A stretch of 64,000 nt of DNA from Larkinella sp. C7. GTDB lineage: Bacteria; Bacteroidota; Bacteroidia; Cytophagales; Spirosomataceae. Position numbers and translations under genes: made by a program. The stretch's first letter is position 1. Each line of letters opens with the position of its first letter. This document shows, piece after piece, positions 26,755-35,792 of this stretch. A model generated the notes under the pieces. It was not told where the DNA came from. It saw nothing but the letters and a program-made list of their open reading frames with translations, and did not search any database. The stretch lies in NCBI RefSeq assembly GCF_006149005.1, contig NZ_VBSL01000002.1, forward strand, positions 609,466 to 673,465, in the 5' to 3' direction.

Positions 26755-28005
26755 TTACAACGGTCCCGTTACCAGCTCATCCTCAGCTGGTACGGTTTTC
26801 TTCCGGTCGTTGAACATCAGCACGAACAACACCAGCACCACCGCAGCAATGCCCGCCGGAACCAGCCAGAAGGAGGTCCAGTCTACTTTGTCATTCACGG
26901 TGTAAATATCCCTTACAATCCCGGCCAATTTAGAACCGATTCCCATGCCAATCCCGTAAGTCGCCAGCGTGATCAGGCCCTGCGCCGATGATTTGATGCG
27001 TTCCCCGGCTTTGTTATCGGTATAAATTTGCCCCGTTACAAAGAAGAAATCATAACAGACACCGTGCAGTATGAAGGCAATGTAGAACATCCAGTTACCC
27101 GAACCCGCGTCGCCGTAGCCAAACAATAGAAACCGGACAATCCAGGCTATCAGCCCGACCACCAACATGTATTTAACGCCCAGCCGACTGAATGCCAATG
27201 GAATCAAAAGCATGAAGAAAAATTCGGAAGCCTGTCCCAATGACATAATGTTCTCAATCTTAAAACTATTGGGATCAGCATCCGGGTAAGCAGCCTTGTA
27301 AGCATCTGTCAACGCTGGATTTGCCATCGCGTAATAAAAAGACAGTGGAATGCAGATCAATATGGATGAGATAAAGAAAATGGCAAACGATCGATCTTTC
27401 AATAATTTAAAGGCATCGACGCCTAAAATCTGGGCAACTGAAGCGTTGGCATTCGCTTTTGGTGGGGTATCGGGCAAGGTAAACGAAAACAGGCCGAAAA
27501 AGAGGGCGATGTACATGGCAATCTGGAAAATAGCCACCTGATCGCCTATTCCCATAAAACCGACAATATTCGTGATCACAATCCAGGCCACCGTTCCCAA
27601 CACCCGAATGCCCGGAAATTCTTTCTCCGGATTTTTCATGTGCTGCATGGCAATGGAGGTGGTCAGCGACATGGCCGGGGCAAACGTGATGCAATAGGCC
27701 AGAATCTGCCAGAAAAACGCATCGGCGTCTTTCTCCTGAATCAGAAAAAACAGAATGGCCGCACCGGCCAGATTTAAAACGCCCAACACTTTCTGGGCAG
27801 CAAAATACCGGTCGGCAATCAGGCCGACAAAAAAGGGCGCCACCAGCATCGCCAGCGAAAAAGCCAGATACGCGTTTCCGACCTGATCGCCGGTAGCGTG
27901 TAGTTGGGTAAAAAGATACTTGCTCATCTGTCCGTACCAGGCTCCCCATACCGAAAACAGGAGGAACATCATTACAGAGAGTTGAATGCGGGTTTTGAGA
28001 TTCAT
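26755..28005 (-). CDS. NupG/XapB-type nucleoside:H+ symporter (MFS)
   Basis: A 416-residue membrane protein with about 12 hydrophobic segments. It starts MNLKTRIQLSVMMFLLFSVWGAWYG, characteristic of the NupG/nucleoside symporter group; FMLLIPLAFSRLGVKYMLVVGLIAW and ILHGVCYDFFFVTGQIYTD are also close to that group. It would import nucleosides with protons. In Bacteroidota, relatives often sit with sugar-oxidoreductase genes and may carry other substrates. Single gene, with its own terminator, divergent from the gene at 28204. Confidence 0.9.
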   Translation of the reverse strand: MNLKTRIQLSVMMFLLFSVWGAWYGQMSKYLFTQLHATGDQVGNAYLAFSLAMLVAPFFVGLIADRYFAAQKVLGVLNLAGAAILFFLIQEKDADAFFWQILAYCITFAPAMSLTTSIAMQHMKNPEKEFPGIRVLGTVAWIVITNIVGFMGIGDQVAIFQIAMYIALFFGLFSFTLPDTPPKANANASVAQILGVDAFKLLKDRSFAIFFISSILICIPLSFYYAMANPALTDAYKAAYPDADPNSFKIENIMSLGQASEFFFMLLIPLAFSRLGVKYMLVVGLIAWIVRFLLFGYGDAGSGNWMFYIAFILHGVCYDFFFVTGQIYTDNKAGERIKSSAQGLITLATYGIGMGIGSKLAGIVRDIYTVNDKVDWTSFWLVPAGIAAVVLVLFVLMFNDRKKTVPAEDELVTGPL

Positions 28006-28191
28006 TGGGTTACGTTAGGATTTGATGAATGCGTTCAAATTGGGCTACGCTTGCGGGTTTGAAGTTAATTGAAATGCATTTAGCGTCAAATGTTGGTTGC
28101 ATAAGTTTCAATCCGATTCCATTTTTTATCAATTCAGCCCTAATCTTTTACGTTTGATAAATACTTCGCAATTTTCAGTTTTTGCAACCCT

Positions 28192-28199
28192 TACCTTTG
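28192..28199 (+). promoter_or_regulatory. TAnnTTTG promoter box
   Basis: TACCTTTG ends 4 nt before the ATG at 28204. This leaves almost no leader, so the transcript may be leaderless. No clear TTG lies at the expected upstream distance. Confidence 0.5.
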
Positions 28200-28203
28200 G
28201 AAC

Positions 28204-29328
28204 ATGAAACCGCTTTACTCGCTCTTAGCCCTGCTTTTTGTCACAGCCATTCCACAGGTTCAGGCCCAAAAGGTTGACCTCGACCGTTTCTATTTCGACG
28301 CCGGCTATCTGATTCTCCCGAAAGAACACACCCCCGCCGATAACCGCACGTTTGGCGTGCGGGTCGTGAGTTCGCCTTCGGTCGCTTCGGCCTATCCGGA
28401 ATCGGCGATCTACGAAAAAATCAATTTGTCAGGGTTTCAACGGGTCGAAAACAATCCGGCGGTTGGCATCACGGTGGAATTCGGGAATGTGCGGTTTGAG
28501 AAAAGCGAAACGAAAACCCGTACCGAGGAGAAGAAAGACAAAGACGGGAAGGTTACCGACCGGATCACGTACTACAGCATGATCGTTCGGTATAGTTTCA
28601 GCGGTAACTACAAGGTGCTCGGCGCCCGCACGGATGAAAAATCGCTGAGCCGGAAGGAGAAAGAGAAAGCAAAGGAGTTACAAAATAACCGGTTTTTGCA
28701 AACGGCCTCGCAAACCGGGCCGGAAAAAAGCGTCACGACCAGCGGTTATTTTCCGTCTGAATTGTCATTTACTACTGTCGAATACAAAAACCTGGCGGAT
28801 GCGCGCCGGTATATCGAGCAAAACCAGCAAACGATTCGGACCGATCTGATTACGAAATACGTAACGGATGCCCTCGCTCGGGTGAATGAGGATGCCAATC
28901 GCTGGTATGGGTATGTGCCAACCCAAACGCGGGAATTTCTCTGGATTCTGGATTCCAAAAGCCATCCCGAGTACCCGATTCAGCAGGAGGCCATCAAAGC
29001 CGTCAAGGAATTATCGAAACGAATGACTGCCACCCAGCCGATCGACCAGCTCGCCCGCGACCTTCAACCGGTGCTGGACTATTTTCAGGAGTTGAAAACC
29101 AAATACCCCGGTTCGGACAAACGCAACCAGAAAATGCGGTATTCTGCTTTCTATAACCTCATGATTTTGAACTACTTCCTCGACCGCCCCGACCAGGCGA
29201 TGGAAGAAGCCGACGGCCTGATCAAGAACGGATACGACACCAAAGACGGCGAAAAATACATTGGCTGGTCGGAGGAACTGAAAAAGATGCTGGCGAAACA
29301 CCAGATGGCGTCGCGGCATGTAAACTAA
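28204..29328 (+). CDS. Exported protein of unknown function
   Basis: A 374-residue protein with a signal peptide ending near QVQAQ. The middle holds a charged loop (KSETKTRTEEKKDKDGKVTD). The C-terminal 130 residues are helical and end in a TPR-like pair (YNLMILNYFLDRPDQAMEEADGLIKNGYD). The N-terminal part alternates strands. It likely acts in the periplasm or at the inner face of the outer membrane. No family name could be assigned. Confidence 0.8.
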   Translation: MKPLYSLLALLFVTAIPQVQAQKVDLDRFYFDAGYLILPKEHTPADNRTFGVRVVSSPSVASAYPESAIYEKINLSGFQRVENNPAVGITVEFGNVRFEKSETKTRTEEKKDKDGKVTDRITYYSMIVRYSFSGNYKVLGARTDEKSLSRKEKEKAKELQNNRFLQTASQTGPEKSVTTSGYFPSELSFTTVEYKNLADARRYIEQNQQTIRTDLITKYVTDALARVNEDANRWYGYVPTQTREFLWILDSKSHPEYPIQQEAIKAVKELSKRMTATQPIDQLARDLQPVLDYFQELKTKYPGSDKRNQKMRYSAFYNLMILNYFLDRPDQAMEEADGLIKNGYDTKDGEKYIGWSEELKKMLAKHQMASRHVN

Positions 29329-29351
29329 GGTAGTCCGAACTGAAGTGTATT

Positions 29352-29680
29352 TTAATTCAACAAGTTGGCAACATCTTGTTTCAATACCGGAAGATGTTTT
29401 TGAACGACTTCCCAAATCAAAATATCGTCAACCGCACCGCAGGCATGAATAATTCGATTTCGAAGACTAATTATCTTTTGTTTGGACGAAAGTTCCAGAT
29501 CTGGTGCCAGCCTGGAAGCTTTATTCATTGCTTCGCCGATAATTGTTTTCGTTCCACTGCGGCTTTCATCATCAAATTATCCCGATATTGATAAAATGAA
29601 GTAACACCGGTTGTAAACTGCTCAATCAAGACTAGCGAGTCCAGAATATCCTGCAAATATTTTTCTACTTCTTCATTCAT
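29352..29680 (-). pseudogene. HepT-like HEPN toxin gene with a frameshift
   Basis: The first frame reads MNEEVEKYLQDILDSLVLIEQ through AAVERK and then stops early (KQLSAKQ). Moving one base after CGAAAA restores the family pattern (IIGEAMNKASRLAPDLEL, then LRNRIIHACGAVDDILIWEVVQKHLPVL) to a TAA at 29352. The HEPN active motif R-x4-H is present in RNRIIH. The total span is 329 nt, one base short of 110 codons, and the fault lies in an A-run at 29546-29549. A true mutation, a sequencing error or programmed slippage could explain it. The gene overlaps the antitoxin gene by 8 nt. Confidence 0.8.
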
Positions 29681-29981
29681 AAAGTGGAACACGGGTTCGA
29701 TTGACTGAAGAAATAAAATAAGGATTTCGGAGGGTATGCTGCGGAACCAAATCAACCGAACGGTTTAGCAAACGCTGCAACTTTTCTTCCAGATTCCAAA
29801 AATTTTCGGCATACCCATCGAACGGTTCTGAAATCCCAAAATCAATTAACAAATCAATATCACTCTGGCTATTGAAACGATCTGTACAAACGGACCCAAA
29901 TGCATACGCTCTTTTCACCTTATGATCTTTCCATAAAGTAATGAGTTGAGGCAGCTTTACCTGTATCGATGGATGTAGCAT
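29673..29981 (-). CDS. MNT-type nucleotidyltransferase antitoxin
   Basis: The protein has 102 residues from the ATG at 29981; an upstream TTG inside the mutS stop region is less likely. It has the minimal nucleotidyltransferase signature GS-x10-D-x-D (AFGSVCTDRFNSQSDIDLLID). In MNT/HEPN pairs this enzyme adds AMP to the HEPN toxin and silences it. The partner gene follows directly with an 8-nt overlap but carries a frameshift. It starts 19 nt past the mutS stop. Confidence 0.88.
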   Translation of the reverse strand: MLHPSIQVKLPQLITLWKDHKVKRAYAFGSVCTDRFNSQSDIDLLIDFGISEPFDGYAENFWNLEEKLQRLLNRSVDLVPQHTLRNPYFISSVNRTRVPLYE

Positions 29982-30000
29982 AGTGGCGGCAAAATACGGA

Positions 30001-32688
30001 TTATTCAATCATCTTCAACAACTCGTTCAGTTTCAGCAGGGCCTCGATCGGCGTCAGCGTATTGATGTCCAGTTTACGCAGTTTTTCCTTGATGGCTTCG
30101 GCTTTGGGGTCACCGGCTTCGAAAATCTTGAGCGTGATGTCACTCGCCCGGGGCAAATCCCGCAATGCTTCCCGTTTGGTATCGCCCGACCCTTCCCGCT
30201 GGCTTTCCAACTGTTGCAGAATCTCACCGGCCCGGCTGACAATGCCCGTCGGCATCCCGGCCATCTGCGCCACGTGAATCCCGAAGCTGTGCTCGCTCCC
30301 ACCTTCCTTCAGCTTCCGCAGGAAAATGACTTTATTGCCCATTTCCTTGACGGCCACGTTGAAGTTTTTGATGCGGGGTAAATCCGTCGCCAGTTCGTTC
30401 AGTTCGTGGTAGTGGGTGGCAAACAGCGTTTTCGCGCGGTAAGTCGGGTGGTTGTGCAGGTATTCGGCAATCGACCAGGCAATGGAAACACCGTCGTAGG
30501 TGCTGGTTCCCCGCCCGATTTCGTCCATGATCACCAGACTCCGTTCGCTGAGGTTGTTCAGAATGCTGGCGGTTTCGGTCATCTCGACCATAAAGGTCGA
30601 TTCGCCCCGCGACAGGTTGTCGGAAGCCCCGACGCGCGTAAAAATCTTGTCGACAATGCCGATCTCTGCTTCCGATGCCGGCACGAAACTGCCCGTCTGC
30701 GCCATCAGCACAATCAATGCGGTTTGGCGCAGGAGCGCCGATTTCCCGGCCATGTTGGGACCGGTGATGATGATGATCTGCTGGGTTTCGTCGTCCAGAT
30801 ACAAGTCATTCGGCACATACGGTTCGCCGGGCGGTAGTTGCTGCTCGATCACCGGATGTCGTCCGTCTTTGATCTGCAAAACCTTCGAATTGGAAATCGT
30901 CGGTTTGGTATAGCGGTTTTTCTCGGCAATGCGGGCAAACGACGCCAGCACATCCAGCACCGAAATCACCCGGGCGTTCTGTTGAATGTGGTTGACATAT
31001 TCGCCGGCCGCCAGCACCAGATCATTGAACATCCGCTGTTCGATGCTGAAAATCTGGTCTTCGGCGTTCAGGATTTTGTCTTCGTATTCTTTCAGTTCCG
31101 GGGTAATGTAGCGTTCGGCATTCACCAGCGTCTGCTTCCGGATCCACTCTGCCGGAACCCGGGATTTGTGGGCGTTCGACACTTCCAGGTAATAGCCAAA
31201 CACCTTGTTATAGGCCACTTTCAGCGACGAAATGCCGGTTCGCTGCACTTCCCGGTTTTGCAACTGCACGAGGTAATCTTTCCCGGAAAAGGCAATGGCG
31301 TGCAAACCGTCCAGATCAGCGTTGACGCCACTTTTGATCATGCCGCCCTGATTGCTCACCACCGGCGCTTCATCCCGCAATTCGGCCTCAATTTTGTCGA
31401 CCAGAAACGTACAGGCGTTGAGTTGATCGGCGTATTTCTTGATCGATGATGTCATCGGCTGTTGCGCCAGCGCCGTGATCAGCAATTCTTTGATGGGCAG
31501 AATGTGCGACAAGGATCGTTTCAACTGCACCATTTCGCGGGGCGAAATCCGCCGAACGGCCACTTTGGAAATCAGTCGCTCCAGATCGCCGATCTGCTTC
31601 AGGTGCAGTTCCAGCGACTCCCGCAGGCTCGGCCCATCGGCGCCCTGAGCGGCATCGCCGTGACCGGTTTTGAGGAGTTCGACGGTATTGAGACGCTCTT
31701 CAATCAGCGGTTTGTCTTTCAAGGGCAACAACAGCCACTTCCGCAGCAGCCGCGCACCCATCGGCGTAACGGTCTGATCCAGAATCTGAATCAGCGGAAT
31801 TCCACCATCCTGCTGCGACGCCACCAGCTCCAGATTCCGAATCGTAAACCGGTCGAGCCAGACGTATTTATCCTCTTCCAGCCGCGTCAGCCGGGCAATG
31901 TGGTCGATGTCTTTGTGCTCGGTTTCGTTCAGGTAATGCAAAATGACGCCAGCGGCCACAATGCCGTCGGTCAGCCCTTCGACGCCGAAGCCTTTCAGGG
32001 AAGACGTCTGGAAGTGTTGGGTCAGCAAGGGGTAGGCGAAGTCGTAGGTAAACGCCCAATCGTCCAGCGTATACGTATTGAATTTATCGCCAAACTGTTC
32101 GACAAAATCCTTGCGGTATTTCTTACAGAACAGGATTTCGGACGGATTAAAACTTTGCAGGAGTTTATCGGCATAGGCCGCATTGCCCTGCGAGGTTAGA
32201 AATTCGCCAGTTGAGATGTCCAGAAACGCCACGCCAAACTGGGCCTCGGCGCCCGAGCCTTTAGCAAAATGAACCGCAGCCAGGTAGTTGTTCCGGCGCG
32301 TATCCAGCACGTTGTCATTGAAGGAAACGCCGGGCGTAACCAGTTCCGTCACCCCGCGTTTGACGATTCCTTTCGCCATCGCCGGGTCTTCGAGCTGGTC
32401 GCAGATGGCCACGCGCTCGCCCGCCCGAACCAGTTTGGGCAGGTAGGTATCGAGCGAATGGTGCGGAAAACCGGCCAGGTCTTCGTTGGCTCCACCGTTG
32501 TTCCGTTTGGTCAGCGTAATGCCCAGAATCCGGCTGGCTTTGATGGCGTCTTCGCCGAAGGTTTCGTAAAAATCCCCCACGCGAAAAAGCAGAATGGCAC
32601 CGGGGTATTTGACTTTAATCTGGTTGTATTGCCGGTTAAGGGGGGTTTCTGTCGGTTTCTTGACAAGCTTCGTGCTGGTACTTTTCAC
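30001..32688 (-). CDS. mutS: DNA mismatch repair protein MutS
   Basis: An 895-residue MutS1. The mismatch-reading motif ([19 protein letters not shown], with F-x-E) is near residue 35, the ATPase has Walker [15 protein letters not shown] near 640 and [17 protein letters not shown] (Walker B), and a helical C-terminal tail follows. It recognises mismatches and recruits MutL. The start is GTG; upstream on minus, TATTTTTG at 32719-32712 fits the promoter box. The MNT/HEPN genes follow it closely. Confidence 0.98.
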   Translation of the reverse strand: MKSTSTKLVKKPTETPLNRQYNQIKVKYPGAILLFRVGDFYETFGEDAIKASRILGITLTKRNNGGANEDLAGFPHHSLDTYLPKLVRAGERVAICDQLEDPAMAKGIVKRGVTELVTPGVSFNDNVLDTRRNNYLAAVHFAKGSGAEAQFGVAFLDISTGEFLTSQGNAAYADKLLQSFNPSEILFCKKYRKDFVEQFGDKFNTYTLDDWAFTYDFAYPLLTQHFQTSSLKGFGVEGLTDGIVAAGVILHYLNETEHKDIDHIARLTRLEEDKYVWLDRFTIRNLELVASQQDGGIPLIQILDQTVTPMGARLLRKWLLLPLKDKPLIEERLNTVELLKTGHGDAAQGADGPSLRESLELHLKQIGDLERLISKVAVRRISPREMVQLKRSLSHILPIKELLITALAQQPMTSSIKKYADQLNACTFLVDKIEAELRDEAPVVSNQGGMIKSGVNADLDGLHAIAFSGKDYLVQLQNREVQRTGISSLKVAYNKVFGYYLEVSNAHKSRVPAEWIRKQTLVNAERYITPELKEYEDKILNAEDQIFSIEQRMFNDLVLAAGEYVNHIQQNARVISVLDVLASFARIAEKNRYTKPTISNSKVLQIKDGRHPVIEQQLPPGEPYVPNDLYLDDETQQIIIITGPNMAGKSALLRQTALIVLMAQTGSFVPASEAEIGIVDKIFTRVGASDNLSRGESTFMVEMTETASILNNLSERSLVIMDEIGRGTSTYDGVSIAWSIAEYLHNHPTYRAKTLFATHYHELNELATDLPRIKNFNVAVKEMGNKVIFLRKLKEGGSEHSFGIHVAQMAGMPTGIVSRAGEILQQLESQREGSGDTKREALRDLPRASDITLKIFEAGDPKAEAIKEKLRKLDINTLTPIEALLKLNELLKMIE

Positions 32689-32711
32689 AAATTCTGGATG
32701 CTTAATTTAAA

Positions 32712-32719
32712 CAAAAATA
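32712..32719 (-). promoter_or_regulatory. TAnnTTTG promoter box of mutS
   Basis: TATTTTTG on the minus strand, about 23 nt before the GTG start. No clear upstream TTG partner. Confidence 0.45.
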
Positions 32720-32779
32720 CGAAATTTTAGGGAGAGGGCGGTCTTCTCACCCGGCTTGTTATCGATAAAGACTCATTTG

Positions 32780-32810
32780 TTTGTCCTTTCCGGAAAAGAA
32801 CATAAATTTC
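32780..32810 (+). promoter_or_regulatory. Bacteroidota-type promoter of the TrmH-like gene
   Basis: TTTG at 32780-32783, a 19-nt spacer and TAAATTTC at 32803-32810 are one base off the consensus. This implies a leader of about 100 nt before the start codon at 32917, within which a 19-codon frame (32832-32891) occurs. Confidence 0.65.
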
Positions 32811-32916
32811 GGTCCCTCATCCATCCACGCCATGAACACCCGATTTCTTCATCCCCTATCACCAGCCTTTTGGTCGTCAACTGCCTGGTAACACGCTCGA
32901 TTTAAAACTCACTCAG

Positions 32917-33462
32917 ATGCCCAGAAAAGTCAGTCTCGACGAACTCAATCGCCTAACCGTCGAAGACTTTAAAACCGCTGACAAATACCCGTACGTTTTG
33001 ATTTTAGACAATGTCCGGAGTCTGAACAACGTCGGTTCGGTGTTCCGAACGGCCGACGCCTTTCGGGCGGAGAAAATCTACCTTTGCGGCATCACCGGTA
33101 CACCACCCCACCGCGACATTACCAAGACGGCCCTCGGCGCCACCGAATCGGTCGATTGGGAGCATGTTCAGGATGTAGTTGGGTTAATTGACAGGTTGAA
33201 ACAGGAAGGCTGGATTATCGCAGCCATCGAGCAGGCCGAGGGCAGCGTCGGCTTGCAGGATTTCGAGCCGCTGGCTAACAAAAAGTTTGCATTTGTGTTT
33301 GGTAATGAGGTTGCCGGTGTCAATTCGAGTATTATTGAGAAAGCCGACCTGGTGCTGGAAATCCCCCAATATGGCACCAAACACTCGCTCAACATCGCCG
33401 TCAGTGCGGGCATCGTTTGCTGGGATTTTCTGACAAAACTTAACAAAAACTTAACACACTGA
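32917..33462 (+). CDS. TrmH/SpoU-family RNA 2'-O-methyltransferase
   Basis: A 181-residue protein with the three SPOUT motifs: LDNVRSLNNVGSVFRTADAF (motif 1, with N and R), FAFVFGNEVAGVNSSII (motif 2) and LEIPQYGTKHSLNIAVSAGI (motif 3, with S-L-N). The trefoil-knot family methylates ribose in tRNA or rRNA; the target cannot be told. It has no N-terminal substrate-binding extension. The final codons overlap the upstream block of the following histone-like gene. Confidence 0.93.
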   Translation: MPRKVSLDELNRLTVEDFKTADKYPYVLILDNVRSLNNVGSVFRTADAFRAEKIYLCGITGTPPHRDITKTALGATESVDWEHVQDVVGLIDRLKQEGWIIAAIEQAEGSVGLQDFEPLANKKFAFVFGNEVAGVNSSIIEKADLVLEIPQYGTKHSLNIAVSAGIVCWDFLTKLNKNLTH

Positions 33463-33505
33463 TTTTGTTTTTCCTGTTTCTTTCGTAGTTGTTTGTAGAT
33501 TTTTT
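33440..33505 (+). promoter_or_regulatory. Promoter region shared by the two histone-like genes (copy 2)
   Basis: TTAACAAAAACTTAACA begins at 33440, inside the end of the TrmH-like gene. TTTTGTTT begins at 33463, TAGTTGTTTG at 33486 and GTTTGTAG at 33491. Offsets are identical to those of the copy at 20537. Confidence 0.65.
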
Positions 33506-33538
33506 ATTTACCGCAGTATACCTTAACAACATTCCCAT

Positions 33539-33988
33539 ATGAAGACCAAAAAAAAATCGCTGGCAACTGAAATTGCAAGTTCGATTGAAACCAAATTGAC
33601 TGAAGTGGGCGAACAGTCGAAAAAAGTAAAGAAAGCCATCGAAAAAGCCGCCGAAAAACTAGCCGACCGGGTCAGCAAGCTCTTTAAGAAAGAAGAAGAA
33701 AAGAAGAGAAAGCAACTGGCGAAGGCGAAGAAAAAAGCCGATCAGAAAGGCAAAAAAGTCGCTAAAAAGCTCAAAAAAACCACCGTAAAGGTGGCTGATA
33801 ACGGTCACGAAAAGGCGTCAGCACCCGAAAAAGAAACGCCGGCACCCAAAGCTGCAGTCACTCCCAAAGCACCCGCCAAGCCCAAGCCGACACCGGCCAC
33901 CAAACCGACGGCAACCCGCACGACACCTGCAACCCGGAAAGCGCCTGCCCCCAAACCGGCACCCGAAACCAACCCATCCGAATCCTGA
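33539..33988 (+). CDS. Histone H1-like protein with PAKP-type tail
   Basis: This 149-residue protein starts MKTKKKSLATEIASSIETKL and shares the order of its first 50 residues with the protein at 20637 (GEQSKKVKK, KLA, KKEE). Its tail is longer: Lys-rich (about 55-85), then Pro/Ala/Lys/Thr-rich (APKAAVTPKAPAKPKPTPATK), like the disordered tail of H1 and bacterial H1 mimics. It probably binds nucleic acid. A terminator follows. The pair looks like an old duplication in which only one copy kept or gained the long tail. Confidence 0.82.
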   Translation: MKTKKKSLATEIASSIETKLTEVGEQSKKVKKAIEKAAEKLADRVSKLFKKEEEKKRKQLAKAKKKADQKGKKVAKKLKKTTVKVADNGHEKASAPEKETPAPKAAVTPKAPAKPKPTPATKPTATRTTPATRKAPAPKPAPETNPSES

Positions 33989-34026
33989 ATAGAGGGAGTT
34001 GCCCCGCTATCTGGTAAACTATTTTT

Positions 34027-34055
34027 GCGTAGGGCGGTTGCTCTACGCTTTTTTT
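34027..34055 (+). terminator. Rho-independent terminator
   Basis: Stem GCGTAG (34027-34032) with CTACGC (34043-34048), plus inner GC pairing, followed by seven T. It ends the histone-like transcript. Confidence 0.85.
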
Positions 34056-34421
34056 ATTTTTCTCTAATTCCCTTGGAATCTGGCACTTACAGAAAATAGG
34101 GCATAAATATCGCTGCACACCAACTTTTAAACATACGTTAATTACAACTTTTTATTGCTACAAATTTGAATTATTGCTTATTGTTCAATTAATTAGCAAC
34201 ATAAGTACCCCATATCTAACGTCTGATAAATACCTATTCTTGTTACTCTCTATCCTACTACGTTAACCTCCATTAACAGAGCATCACCTGCTCAAACGCC
34301 AGACCAGACTCTTAACACGTGTAAGTTTTTCGTAAAAAAAACCTTGAATAGCTGACTTTCAAAAGATTCGTTCGTCTAAACGGAGTATAGTCTATCAAGT
34401 CCACCTAACATGACATAACAC
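34056..34421. other. AT-rich gap upstream of the histidine kinase
   Basis: A 366-nt AT-rich stretch with no supported frame, RNA or repeat. It is expected to hold the kinase promoter, but no clear TTG-N19-TAnnTTTG pair was found. Confidence 0.4.
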
Positions 34422-35708
34422 ATGTCACGACTGACTACCCGTATTCTGATTGCTCTCTCCATCCTGTCGATTGTTGGCATTGTGTCGACGCAGGTCTATT
34501 GGGTCAGGAAGGCGTATGAATTGCGCGAACGGCAGTTCCTGCAAACCGTTACCAAAGCTTTGAGCGAAGTGGCCCGGCGTGTAGCCCGCCCCGAAATCGG
34601 TGTACCCGTTGGGGTTCAGGTCGTTACTTTATCTCCGTCGTATTATCTGGTTAATCTGGATGCACCAATCGATCCGAAGAAACTGGACTTCTATTTGGGT
34701 GCTGAACTGGAAATTCACCAAATCCTGACCACGTTCGAATATGGTGTTTATGACAACAATGCCGGACAAATTATCTACGAAAACTCGTCCCGGCAACTGG
34801 ATCAACCGTCTGTAGCCACCGGCAAAGATAAGCCTTCGGCGTCATCACCCTATTATTTTGTCGTCCGTTTCCCCAACCAGGTTCAATACCTGACCCAGCA
34901 ACTGGACAACTGGATTCTGGCGTCTCTGATCGTACTGCTGCTCACCTGCTTCTTCATGTACCTGTTTTACCGGATGCTCACGCAGAAAAACCAGACGGAT
35001 GACCAGCGGGAATTCATCAACAACATGACGCACGAGCTTCAGACGCCCATTTCGTCGATCAAAATTGCCGCCGATGTGCTGTCGTCTCCCAAGATCATTG
35101 AACAGCCCGAGCGGATGCTGAAATATGTCCGGATGGTGCAGGAAGAAACCCTGCGGCTCCAGCAGCAGGTCGAGACGGTTCTGACGGTGGCCCGTTCCGA
35201 CAACAAGGGAGCCTTCAAACTGAACCAGGTCCCCATCGACATGCACGAGTTGCTGTTCCACCTGGCGGAACGGCACGGCGATTACCTGCATCTGGAACTG
35301 GACGCACACTACCCGATCGTTCAGGCCGACCGTTTGCACCTGACCAATGTGCTGGGAAATTTAGTCGATAACGCGGTTAAATACACACCCGTCAATCCGT
35401 TCATCCAGTTGATCACCCGCAATGAGAATGGCCAGTTTGTTCTTTTCGTTCAGGACAATGGCATTGGTATTGCGCCCGAACACCAGCCCCACATTTTCAA
35501 CGCATATTACCGCGCACCGGGTGCCAACACCCACAGTGTCAAAGGATTCGGACTCGGATTAAGCTACGTACAAAAGATCGTGAAAGCCCACCGCTGGAAA
35601 TTAAGCGTCAGCAGCGCCCCCGGTCAGGGAAGCACATTCAGCATCCGGATTCCCCAACCAACCGTCCAACCCATCCGAAGCCAAAAAGAGTTAAGAGTTA
35701 AAAATTAA
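34422..35708 (+). CDS. Membrane sensor histidine kinase (orphan)
   Basis: A 428-residue protein. The first membrane helix (about 8-27) and second (about 164-184) frame a 135-residue periplasmic sensor. HisKA has the phosphorylated His204 in NNMTHELQTP, and the ATPase domain has N box NVLGNLVDNAVKY, G1 VQDNGIGI and G2 GFGLGLSYV. No HAMP domain is seen. No response regulator is adjacent in the same direction; the nearest is the NtrC-type gene 6 kb away. The last residues (KELRVKN) and stop are encoded inside the left arm of the long palindrome that follows. Confidence 0.94.
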   Translation: MSRLTTRILIALSILSIVGIVSTQVYWVRKAYELRERQFLQTVTKALSEVARRVARPEIGVPVGVQVVTLSPSYYLVNLDAPIDPKKLDFYLGAELEIHQILTTFEYGVYDNNAGQIIYENSSRQLDQPSVATGKDKPSASSPYYFVVRFPNQVQYLTQQLDNWILASLIVLLLTCFFMYLFYRMLTQKNQTDDQREFINNMTHELQTPISSIKIAADVLSSPKIIEQPERMLKYVRMVQEETLRLQQQVETVLTVARSDNKGAFKLNQVPIDMHELLFHLAERHGDYLHLELDAHYPIVQADRLHLTNVLGNLVDNAVKYTPVNPFIQLITRNENGQFVLFVQDNGIGIAPEHQPHIFNAYYRAPGANTHSVKGFGLGLSYVQKIVKAHRWKLSVSSAPGQGSTFSIRIPQPTVQPIRSQKELRVKN

Positions 35709-35769
35709 AAGTTGGCTGACGCTTACAATCATGCGTCAGCCAACTTTTAATTTTTAACTCTTAACTCTT
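35686..35769. repeat. Perfect 37-bp inverted repeat overlapping the kinase stop
   Basis: Arms 35686-35722 and 35733-35769 are perfectly complementary with a 10-nt loop. The arm is built from units AAGAGTT, AAGAGTT, AAAAATT, AAAAGTT and a GGCTGACGC tip; further TTAATTC/TTAACTC units run on to about 35789. The element lies between convergent genes and could end transcription both ways. Confidence 0.93.
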
Positions 35770-35792
35770 AATTCTTAATTCTTAACTCCCTT

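Noticed and set aside
29525-29755. Short upstream-extended HEPN frame read as a complete gene
   Set aside because: The first residues overlap the antitoxin gene and the end is nonsense after the frameshift; the gene is better described as 29352-29680 with one lost base.
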